From a bacterium (lineage in GTDB: Bacteria > Ratteibacteria > UBA8468 > B48-G9 > JAFGKM01), in assembly GCA_023230585.1 (NCBI GenBank), contig JALNXB010000038.1:1-18489 (forward strand): a stretch of DNA of 18,489 nucleotides, written 5' to 3'. Below are positions 1 through 7,587 of this stretch, in pieces (position 1 is the stretch's first letter; every line of letters begins with the position of its first letter). A program made the translations under genes and the position numbers. The notes beneath the pieces are model-generated. The model worked only from the letters and a program-made list of their open reading frames with translations, made no database searches and had not been told where the DNA came from.

Positions 1-86
1 GCAAGACTGACAATGAAATGGCAGATATAGTACAAAAACAAAGAAGCAGGTTATTAAAAAAAATTATGCCTGTTTGTGACCCTTAA
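1..86 (+). CDS. 3' end of an unidentified gene entering from the left
   Basis: An open frame runs in from the window edge (first full codon at base 3) and stops at TAA 84-86, leaving 27 residues that end in ..LLKKIMPVCDP. The basic, helical-looking tail ending in DP recalls the C-termini of some secreted sulfatases, but that is a weak impression and no motif remains to confirm it. The same C-terminal codons plus the bases after the stop recur in degraded form around 278-333, which shows that this gene end was once duplicated at the DNA level. No terminator follows the stop. Confidence 0.5.
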   Translation, partial: KTDNEMADIVQKQRSRLLKKIMPVCDP

Positions 87-187
87 TTATTTCAGGCTCA
101 TTATTTGACTGGAAAAGACTTATGTCGAATTGTGCCATAATAAATCTATACGAAAAGAAATCGTTACGCCAATGAAAACTCATATAA

Positions 188-313
188 AAATGCGCCCTCT
201 TTGCATTCTATCCCTCGGGAGTACTCAGGATAAACTCGCCGAAGGCGGAAAAAGAATGGAAACAACAAGGAATCTGGTTATTGAAACAGATTATGCCTAT
301 TTATAGTTCTTAA
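188..313 (+). pseudogene. Degenerate copy of the upstream gene's 3' end
   Basis: In the same phase as the repeat, an open stretch from 188 to TAA 311-313 ends in ..LLKQIMPIYSS, matching ..LLKKIMPVCDP of the gene that stops at base 86. A stop codon closes the frame at 185-187, there is no start codon with a ribosome-binding site, and a hairpin element interrupts the stretch. It reads as the remnant of a tandem paralogue whose body has been lost. It could also be noise on top of a purely intergenic duplication. Confidence 0.35.
212..245. repeat. Imperfect hairpin element
   Basis: The arms 212-222 and 234-245 pair through GAGT/ACTC and an outer GC-rich segment, with one bulged G (238) and one mismatch (214/243), around an 11-base loop. 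The loop side holds the perfect palindrome GAGTACTC (219-226). It is clearly more GC-rich than its surroundings and lies between the two copies of the direct repeat. It resembles the dispersed intergenic palindromes of many bacterial genomes; a genome-wide copy count is not available here. Confidence 0.45.
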
Positions 314-390
314 TTATTTCAGGCCATTATTTTACATAATAGATATGTTAATAAAGATTATTATTAAGTACGTTAAAGTAAAATCTATAA

Positions 391-419
391 TTGGTTTTCT
401 TTTGAAAACACTGTATAAT
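391..419 (+). promoter_or_regulatory. Sigma70-like promoter for the exported GATase1 gene
   Basis: The -35 TTGGTT (391-396) and a perfect -10 TATAAT (414-419) are separated by 17 bases. The predicted start near 426 would give a leader of about 67 bases to the ATG at 493, which is preceded by a strong AAGGAGG. Confidence 0.55.
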
Positions 420-492
420 GTATATTTACTCGTTGGTTCCCTAAAATTTAATTGATGAGATAACCTTCAATGATTTTTAAGGAGGGCATACT

Positions 493-1350
493 ATGTCAAA
501 GAAAAAAAACAGCTCAGTTGGAGTAATACTTCTTATAATAATTATTTTAACAGCACTCTTTTTCGTTATTAAATCATCGGTTAGGCAGGTTTCTGCTGAA
601 ACTATTACGCCTAAAAAAGCAGGGCGGATGTATCTCTTTGTTAACTTTCAAGAAGAAGACGATTATTATAATAACGGTCCTTCAAGGGGCAAAATAAAGG
701 CACGTCTTGAGCAAGCATCAGGAGAACGTTGTCTTGTTATTCCGTATCAACAATTAAATATGTCTTTGGTAGAAGAATTCAAGCCTTTAGCCATAGTAAT
801 GAGCGGGTTTCCTCGGCTTGGTAAGCCAGAAGGATATAAGGGGGTTGCCGAAGTTTTAGAAAAAAGCAATATTCCTATGTTATGTTTTTGCGGTAGCCAT
901 CAACTTATAGAGGGGTGTCTTACCTATGGTTATGGAAAATATGGCTATGGAAAACCAAAAAGATGGAGACCTTTGCCTATCAGAAGGATTTCTCCTGATG
1001 AAGATTTTCCGAGAGTTGCAAGAAGTAAAACCTCAAATATTTCTCTATATTTTGTAGCATCAGGTTTTTTTCCTATAAAGAGGATAAAAGATGACCCTAT
1101 CTTTAATGGGCTACCTGAACTAATGGTAATGAAATGTGCTCACTTTTGTGAAATTAAAACATTACCCGCTGATTTTGACTTGCTTGCAAGTAGCGGACAC
1201 AGCGAAATAGCAATGATTAAACATAAATCTCGTACCCTTTACGGAACCCAATTTCATCCCGAAGCATATTCTGAACCTTGGTTGGATGGAAAAATACTGT
1301 TGGATAATTTTGCTATTATTGTAAAAAAATATTGGGAAGAAAAAAAATAG
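493..1350 (+). CDS. Exported class I glutamine amidotransferase-like protein (paralogue 1 of 3)
   Basis: 285 residues. Residues 1-35 form a basic start (KKK), a long hydrophobic segment (about 10-26) and a possible cleavage site after VSA, so the protein is predicted to be secreted or membrane-anchored. From Met46 on it is a GATase1 domain homologous to the two minus-strand genes at 11798-13225. The nucleophile region reads CFCGSHQ (Cys133) where the family usually has GxCxGHQ. The His-Glu pair lies in GTQFHPE (His255, Glu257). The KCAH..E segment near residue 217 sits where GuaA-type enzymes have a SH-D motif. The start is set by AAGGAGG seven bases before ATG 493; a second ATG at 628 aligns with the paralogues' start but has only a poor site. 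It has its own promoter and no operon partner. The substrate is unknown, and an amidotransferase outside the cytoplasm would be odd, so a peptidase or hydrolase role is possible. Confidence 0.75.
   Translation: MSKKKNSSVGVILLIIIILTALFFVIKSSVRQVSAETITPKKAGRMYLFVNFQEEDDYYNNGPSRGKIKARLEQASGERCLVIPYQQLNMSLVEEFKPLAIVMSGFPRLGKPEGYKGVAEVLEKSNIPMLCFCGSHQLIEGCLTYGYGKYGYGKPKRWRPLPIRRISPDEDFPRVARSKTSNISLYFVASGFFPIKRIKDDPIFNGLPELMVMKCAHFCEIKTLPADFDLLASSGHSEIAMIKHKSRTLYGTQFHPEAYSEPWLDGKILLDNFAIIVKKYWEEKK
925..954 (+). repeat. Tandem 15-bp repeat inside the GATase1 gene
   Basis: Two adjacent 15-base units (925-939, 940-954) differ at one base (TATGGT versus TATGGC at the start) and encode YGYGK twice. Paralogue 2 (start 12514) has only one comparable unit, HGFGK, at this place. 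The duplication is in frame and lies in a surface-loop position just after the nucleophile helix. Confidence 0.7.
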
Positions 1351-1450
1351 AAAAAATATTTTACAACTAAGCAACTACGTATATAAAAGAATATTGATAG
1401 TATATCACTATTATATTTTATTGATTAAATAAAAAGAAAAAATATATCTG

Positions 1451-1479
1451 TTGACAAAAGAAAAAATTAAAGGTAGAAT
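1451..1479 (+). promoter_or_regulatory. rRNA promoter
   Basis: A perfect TTGACA (1451-1456), 17 bases, then TAGAAT (1474-1479). The 30 bases upstream are almost pure A/T, like an UP element. Transcription should begin near 1486, about 60 bases before the mature 16S. Confidence 0.85.
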
Positions 1480-1498
1480 TATATAAGAAGTTGTTGAA

Positions 1499-1510
1499 GT
1501 TCTTTGAAAA
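1499..1510 (+). promoter_or_regulatory. boxA antitermination site of the 16S leader
   Basis: GTTCTTTGAAAA closely follows the boxA of rRNA leaders (for example TGTTCTTTGAAAA in Bacillus). It sits between promoter and processing stem, where NusB and S10 load to make transcription of the untranslated rRNA resistant to termination. Confidence 0.7.
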
Positions 1511-1518
1511 TTGAGTTA

Positions 1519-1531
1519 TGGAGGTATCCGG
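1519..1531 (+). other. Pre-16S processing stem, 5' arm
   Basis: These 13 bases (TGGAGGTATCCGG) are exactly complementary to 3140-3152 beyond the 16S 3' end, and would close the precursor into the long stem cut by RNase III. The same bases can instead form local hairpins: GAGGT (1521-1525) with ACCTC (1532-1536), or ATCCG (1526-1530) with CGGAT (1536-1540). Confidence 0.85.
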
Positions 1532-1544
1532 ACCTCGGATAAAT

Positions 1545-3120
<1,576 letters not shown>

Positions 3121-3139
3121 TAGGGAGTAAATCTAAAGG

Positions 3140-3152
3140 CCGGATACCTCCA
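3140..3152 (+). other. Pre-16S processing stem, 3' arm
   Basis: CCGGATACCTCCA is the exact reverse complement of 1519-1531. It starts about 20 bases after the 16S 3' end and only 15 bases before the terminator stem, so the trailer is very short. Confidence 0.85.
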
Positions 3153-3166
3153 AAAATAAAAAAATT

Positions 3167-3201
3167 AAGCAAGGGAAATAAAAACCCTTGCTTTTTTTTT
3201 T
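3167..3201 (+). terminator. Intrinsic terminator of the 16S unit
   Basis: AAGCAAGGG (3167-3175), a nine-base A-rich loop, CCCTTGCTT (3185-3193) and an unbroken T tract to 3201. It is a classic Rho-independent terminator, and it ends the rRNA transcript before any 23S gene. Confidence 0.9.
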
Positions 3202-3274
3202 ATTAAAAAGTAAAATTATTAGTAAATTAAAAATATACCTATTTTAACAACCTTGATTACAATATTTAAATAAT

Positions 3275-4402
3275 ATGGATAAAAAAGATTATTACGAATC
3301 TCTTGGAATACCTAAAGAATCTTCTCTTGAGGAAATAAAAAAAGCTTATAGAAGCAAAGTTTTACAATTTCATCCTGATAGAAACCCAGGAAACAAAGAG
3401 GCAGAAGAAAAATTCAAAGAGGTTACCGAAGCTTATGAGGTTTTAAGTGACCCAGAAAAACGAAAAACCTATGACCAATATGGACACGCTGGTTTTGGTC
3501 CTCAAGGGTTTAACTGGACAGAAGATTTCTCACGAGTAAGAACAGATTTTGCAGATATTTTTGGAGATATTTTTTCTGATTTTTTCTCATCAGAAGGTTT
3601 TGGAGGTAGAACCACTGGCACGTACGGTAGCCAGAGAGTTGCCAGAGGGGCAGACCTTGAATATAGATTGTCTATATATTTAAAAGATGTCGCTTTAGGA
3701 GCAGAAAAACAGGTTCATATCTCAAGATTTGATGGTTGTACCGTATGTGACAATACAGGTAGTAAAAGCAAAAAAAAGAAAGAAGTCTGTTCTAATTGTC
3801 GTGGTAGTGGGCAAGTAATCCATAATCAAGGATTTTTCTCAATATCTCAAACCTGTCCACAGTGTAGGGGAGAAGGTCAAACTATTTCTGACCCTTGCCA
3901 AAATTGTAGAGGAACAGGCAGAGTAAGAACTAATATGCACAAGATATCAGTTAAAATCCCCGCCGGCATAGAAACCGGTACAAGTTTAAGGCTTAAAGGG
4001 GAAGGAGATATTGCTCCTCATGGAGGTCCAAGAGGAGACTTGTATATTAGGATTTTTGTTGAGAAAGATAATCTATTTGAAAGAAGAAATGCTGATTTAG
4101 TAATTGAAGCGCCCATAACATCTGCACAAGCAACCCTTGGCGCAGAAATAGATATTCCAACCCTTTCTGGTAAAGTAAATTTACGTGTTCCTGCTGGAAC
4201 TCAACATAATGATATGTTAAGGTTAAAAAATCTTGGGCTTCCTAAAATGTCTAGCAGCGGCAAAGGACATCTTTTTGTTAGAGTTAAAGTAATTATTCCA
4301 ACCCGTCTATCAAGACAAGTAAAAGCACTTTACCAACAAATAAGAGAAACTGAAAATCCTGACGATTATTCAGAAATTAAGAAGTTTAAGAAAAATCTTT
4401 AA
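3275..4402 (+). CDS. dnaJ: Chaperone protein DnaJ
   Basis: 375 residues, the full length of a type I J-protein that delivers unfolded substrates to DnaK and stimulates its ATPase in the cytoplasm. The J domain is residues 1-70 with HPD at 33-35. A Gly/Phe-rich linker with GFGPQGF and repeated DIFGDIFSDFF follows to about 115. The zinc domain has four Cys pairs (155/158, 172/175, 194/197, 208/211). The first is degenerate: CTVCDNTG followed by a Lys-rich run instead of CxxCxGxG, though all eight Cys remain. The substrate-binding C-terminal domains fill 220-360. No Shine-Dalgarno precedes the ATG at 3275, unlike every other well-placed start here; a TACAAT at 3258-3263 could give a leader of only a few bases. 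grpE and dnaK are not adjacent. Another J-domain co-chaperone such as CbpA is excluded by the zinc domain. Confidence 0.95.
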   Translation: MDKKDYYESLGIPKESSLEEIKKAYRSKVLQFHPDRNPGNKEAEEKFKEVTEAYEVLSDPEKRKTYDQYGHAGFGPQGFNWTEDFSRVRTDFADIFGDIFSDFFSSEGFGGRTTGTYGSQRVARGADLEYRLSIYLKDVALGAEKQVHISRFDGCTVCDNTGSKSKKKKEVCSNCRGSGQVIHNQGFFSISQTCPQCRGEGQTISDPCQNCRGTGRVRTNMHKISVKIPAGIETGTSLRLKGEGDIAPHGGPRGDLYIRIFVEKDNLFERRNADLVIEAPITSAQATLGAEIDIPTLSGKVNLRVPAGTQHNDMLRLKNLGLPKMSSSGKGHLFVRVKVIIPTRLSRQVKALYQQIRETENPDDYSEIKKFKKNL

Positions 4403-4603
4403 ATATTACGGTTTCTCTTAACTTAATCTGCTAAACCAATCGTTTCAGAACCTCTTTTATTGTATAAAAAAGTTCTGTTCAAATAAAATATGTACCATTT
4501 TACACTTCTTATAGTATAATAAATAATAACTAAGTAGGTTGTTTACAACTTATATCTATTTTATTCACATCTCAATTTAATAAAAGGAGAAAGGATAATA
4601 CTT

Positions 4604-5722
4604 ATGGATTATATAGGAAGAGATTCTCTGTTAGAAATAAACCTTAGCGGTTTAAGACATAATGCTCAAGAAGTTAAAAAAATATTAAAAGGGCATAGAG
4701 TTATTGCTGTCGTAAAAGGTAACGCCTATGGTCACGGAATGGAAAGAGTAAGCAAGGTCTTGGAAGAAGAAGGTATAGATTTTTTTGGAGTGGCTTTACT
4801 TGAGGAAGCGCTCGAACTGAGAAGTTTTGGAACAGAGAAACCTATACTAATCCAAGGCGCTATAGACCCAAACAGGGTAAAAGAAGCTATGACCAACAAT
4901 CTTACCCTTTTATTGTCTGATATAGAGACAGCAAAACAGCTTTCTTTGGCATCTCAAAAATTGAAACAAAAAGCGGTTGTACATATAAAGGTTGATACAG
5001 GCATGGGGAGGTTCGGTCTTCTTCCAGAGAATGTTTTATCTTTTGTAAAAGAAGTTGCTCAACTGGGCGGCATCTATATGGAAGGTATTTATTCTCACCT
5101 GGCTACCAGCAAATCTACTAACGAAGAGTATGCACGTATGCAGATATCAACTTTTTCTAAAGTTGTTGAAGAGTTAAAGAATAACGGATATAAATTCCCA
5201 TTAAGACATATATCTAACAGTTCAGCTTCAATAGATTTTCCTGAGGCATCGTTTGATATTGTTCGTATGGGTTCTGCTTTTTTGGGCGCAAAGGTTATCA
5301 AGGGTTTAGATTTGAAAAGTTTAATGACCTTAAAAAGCAGAGTTTCTTTTATAAAAAGAGTTCCTCCCGGTTCTTGCATAAGTTATGATATGACATACAA
5401 AACAAAGAAAGAGACAAGTATAGCAGTCATAAATATGGGTTATTCAGATGGTTTATCCAGAAGATTTACAAAAAAAGGGGAAGTTCTTATTAAAGGTAAA
5501 CGATTCCCATTTGCAGGGGTTATAGGGATGAACAACGCAATGATAGATGTAGGTGATGAAAACATTCAAATAGGAGAAGAGGTAGTAATTCTGGGAAGAC
5601 AAGGTAATGAACACATTTCTCTCCAAGAAATAGCCGATAAAACAGGGCTTGCTCTTTTGGAATTTCCAGCCAGTTTATCTCCAACAAGAATCCCTAAAGT
5701 GTATATTGATGATATTAAATAA
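4604..5722 (+). CDS. alr: Alanine racemase family PLP enzyme
   Basis: 372 residues, the usual length. Alanine racemase interconverts L- and D-alanine for peptidoglycan. The PLP-binding lysine is Lys38 in VVKGNAYGHG (usual VVKANAYGHG). The second catalytic base is Tyr261 in ISYDMTY, followed by INMGYSDGLSR, the counterpart of the usual VGYADG. The TIM-barrel part spans about 10-235 and the C-terminal beta domain 240-372. Several normally constant positions differ: VRMGSAFLG for VRPGIALYG and GMNNAMIDVG for a CMDQ-type motif, so specificity for another small amino acid is possible. GGAGAAAGGA lies 9-14 bases before ATG 4604. The gene is monocistronic with about 200 bases of AT-rich sequence upstream and 110 downstream, and no cell-wall genes adjoin it. 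Confidence 0.85.
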   Translation: MDYIGRDSLLEINLSGLRHNAQEVKKILKGHRVIAVVKGNAYGHGMERVSKVLEEEGIDFFGVALLEEALELRSFGTEKPILIQGAIDPNRVKEAMTNNLTLLLSDIETAKQLSLASQKLKQKAVVHIKVDTGMGRFGLLPENVLSFVKEVAQLGGIYMEGIYSHLATSKSTNEEYARMQISTFSKVVEELKNNGYKFPLRHISNSSASIDFPEASFDIVRMGSAFLGAKVIKGLDLKSLMTLKSRVSFIKRVPPGSCISYDMTYKTKKETSIAVINMGYSDGLSRRFTKKGEVLIKGKRFPFAGVIGMNNAMIDVGDENIQIGEEVVILGRQGNEHISLQEIADKTGLALLEFPASLSPTRIPKVYIDDIK

Positions 5723-5835
5723 TTTTTGAATGAGCAAAATATAGGTTTTCATAAAACATTAACGTAACACTGGATAAATTATATTCCAACCTAACGGTTT
5801 ACATTAAAGTTTTCTAACTGGCAAAAAGGAGAATA

Positions 5836-6918
5836 ATGGATTATAGAAAATTGGTTGACAATATTATGTTTTATAGAGGGCATAACAGAATGCCAGTAAT
5901 CCATTGGGGCGGTTGGAAGGAAACCAGAGAGCGGTGGTTAAAAGAAGGTCTCCTTGCAAGTATCCCCGAAAACGAGTATTTCAACACGTTACCTCCATGG
6001 ACTTGGATTAATGCTGTTGGCTGGACTGATGCTTTCTTATATCCCTTGTTCAAACAGGAGACCATTGAAGAAACCGAAGAGTATACCATCTCTCGCGCAA
6101 CAGATGGAGTCATCAAGAAAGTATGGAAACAACAGAGCAACATCCCTCAATCCATAGATTTTACTCTCAAAACGGGAAAAGATTGGTCTGAGTATAAAAA
6201 AAGGCTACTGCCCAACCCAAACAGGCTTCCAGCCGACCTGCAGGAACAAATTGACTCAGCTGAAACATCGCAAAGTCCGGTAGCCATAATGGCAGCCTCG
6301 CTTATGGGCTGGATAAGAAACTGGATGGGCGTGGAAAACTTTGCCTATTTTATGTATGACGAACCAGAGGTCTTTTCTGATATGATAGATACACTCAGCA
6401 ACCTTACATGCTGGACAATAGACCAGATTGTACCCAGGATGAAAAGAAAACCAGATATGGTCGTGGGATGGGAAGACATTTGCGGAAGAAGCGGTCCTTT
6501 TGTCAGCCCGTCATTGTTTAACAAATATGTAGCACCAGGGTACACGAAAGTGAGAAACAAGATAGATGAGTACGGTATTAAACTTCTCGGAGTTGACAGC
6601 GACGGTGATTTAAGTGCTTTAATAAAACCTTGGCTTGATGCTGGAGTAAACCTGCTTTATCCTATTGAAATAGGCACCTGGAATGCCGACCCAATGGAAT
6701 TAAGGAAAACTTATGGTAAAGAACTTCGTATGATTGGTGGGTTCAACAAGATGACCCTTGAGAAGGGTCCTGTAGAGATTGATGCAGAGCTAAAAAGGCG
6801 TCTTCCCATAATGAAAGACGGAGGATTCGTTCTTCTTCCAGACCATCTTATCACACCCGGAACTTCCCTTGAAAATTACAAGTATTACCTTGAAAAAATA
6901 CGGGTTTTGAGGTTTTAA
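5836..6918 (+). CDS. Uroporphyrinogen decarboxylase (URO-D) domain protein, corrinoid-methyltransferase-like
   Basis: 360 residues with the fold of URO-D and MtaA-type methyltransferases, best seen in the C-terminal half: GWEDICGRSGPFVSP (about 210-225), GVDSDGDLSALIKPWLDAGVN (about 252-273), RMIGGFNK and the closing GGFVLLPDHLITPGTS. True HemE carries conserved N-terminal Arg and Asp substrate motifs that I do not find. The HxC zinc site of MtaA/MtbA is also absent, its place taken by DSDGD. No signal peptide is seen, so it should be cytosolic. Such divergent URO-D proteins are often multicopy in anaerobes and their substrates are mostly unknown. GGAGA sits just before ATG 5836. The following glycosylase gene starts four bases after this stop, so the two are probably cotranscribed and translationally coupled. 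Confidence 0.75.
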   Translation: MDYRKLVDNIMFYRGHNRMPVIHWGGWKETRERWLKEGLLASIPENEYFNTLPPWTWINAVGWTDAFLYPLFKQETIEETEEYTISRATDGVIKKVWKQQSNIPQSIDFTLKTGKDWSEYKKRLLPNPNRLPADLQEQIDSAETSQSPVAIMAASLMGWIRNWMGVENFAYFMYDEPEVFSDMIDTLSNLTCWTIDQIVPRMKRKPDMVVGWEDICGRSGPFVSPSLFNKYVAPGYTKVRNKIDEYGIKLLGVDSDGDLSALIKPWLDAGVNLLYPIEIGTWNADPMELRKTYGKELRMIGGFNKMTLEKGPVEIDAELKRRLPIMKDGGFVLLPDHLITPGTSLENYKYYLEKIRVLRF

Positions 6919-6922
6919 TGCA

Positions 6923-7534
6923 ATGGAAATTGAAGAGATATACAAGGAATTAAAATTAAAATACGGTAAACCAGCAGGACAATGGTCTTTCTGGTGCAAA
7001 AGACCTAAAACTTTTCAAGAAAAAGAGAGGGTCATTATAGAGTCCATCCTTACCCAGAGAGCAAACTGGAAAAATGTTCAACTAACTGTCGATAAACTCT
7101 CTAATACGGGTAAGTTGAGTTTGAAAGAGATACTTAATTGTAAACAGAGCGAACTTGAACTTCTGATTAAGTCTTCTGTTTTTTTTAGAATAAAAGCAGA
7201 AAGGTTAAAAATAGTTGCTGACTATATTTTAAACAAATGTGGAGGCATAAAAAAAATAAAGGCAATTGACACAGACTCTCTAAGGCAACAACTCTTGTCT
7301 CTTAAAGGTGTAGGCGATGAAACAGCAGATAGTATACTTCTGTACGCATTCGAAAGAGCAGTTTTTGTCATAGACGAATATACAAAACGACTTGTAAAAG
7401 AGAAGAACCTTACTAACAACCTTTCTTACGGTAATCTCCAACAATTATTTGAAACTTCATTAAATAATAAAGACTATATCTTATATCAGGATTTTCACGC
7501 TCTAATTGTTATAAACGGTAAAACGACCAAGTGA
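6923..7534 (+). CDS. HhH-GPD DNA glycosylase, endonuclease III superfamily (MagIII-like)
   Basis: 203 residues. A base-excision glycosylase fold: SILTQRANWKNV (41-52) matches the first conserved helix of Nth, and the helix-hairpin-helix LLSLKGVGDETADSIL (124-139) is followed by FVIDEYTKR with the catalytic Asp at 151. The Schiff-base lysine of Nth (in GVGRKTA) is Glu133 here, which points to a monofunctional glycosylase without lyase activity. The pattern GVGxETADxILxYA..VxVIDxY recalls the Helicobacter 3-methyladenine glycosylase MagIII. The protein ends at FHALIVINGKTTK, just where Nth would begin its four-Cys iron-sulfur loop, so that cluster is absent. It starts four bases after the URO-D-like gene. 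Removal of alkylated bases is the most likely role; the substrate is inferred. Confidence 0.8.
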   Translation: MEIEEIYKELKLKYGKPAGQWSFWCKRPKTFQEKERVIIESILTQRANWKNVQLTVDKLSNTGKLSLKEILNCKQSELELLIKSSVFFRIKAERLKIVADYILNKCGGIKKIKAIDTDSLRQQLLSLKGVGDETADSILLYAFERAVFVIDEYTKRLVKEKNLTNNLSYGNLQQLFETSLNNKDYILYQDFHALIVINGKTTK

Positions 7535-7587
7535 TTTGCTACTTTTAGGTTATATACTTAAAATAAAAATTAAAAACAGGAGAAAAA

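Larger units (their letters stand above)
51..333 (+). repeat. Diverged direct repeat, copies at 51-106 and 278-333
   Basis: The roughly 56-base stretches at 51-106 and 278-333 line up almost without gaps, at a constant offset of 227 bases until a single-base gap near the end. They cover the last codons of the entering gene, its TAA stop and about 20 bases beyond. Shared cores are ATTATGCCT, TTAATTATTTCAGG and CATTATTT. Similarity continues past the stop codon, so this is a DNA duplication rather than convergent protein sequence. Confidence 0.7.

Noticed and set aside
4446..4476. Possible terminator after dnaJ (AGAAC..GTTCT)
   Set aside because: Only the outer five pairs hold, the inner stem has mismatches, and no T tract follows.
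5836..6918. True uroporphyrinogen decarboxylase (hemE)
   Set aside because: The substrate-binding Arg/Asp motifs of HemE are missing and no heme genes adjoin; only the general URO-D fold is supported.
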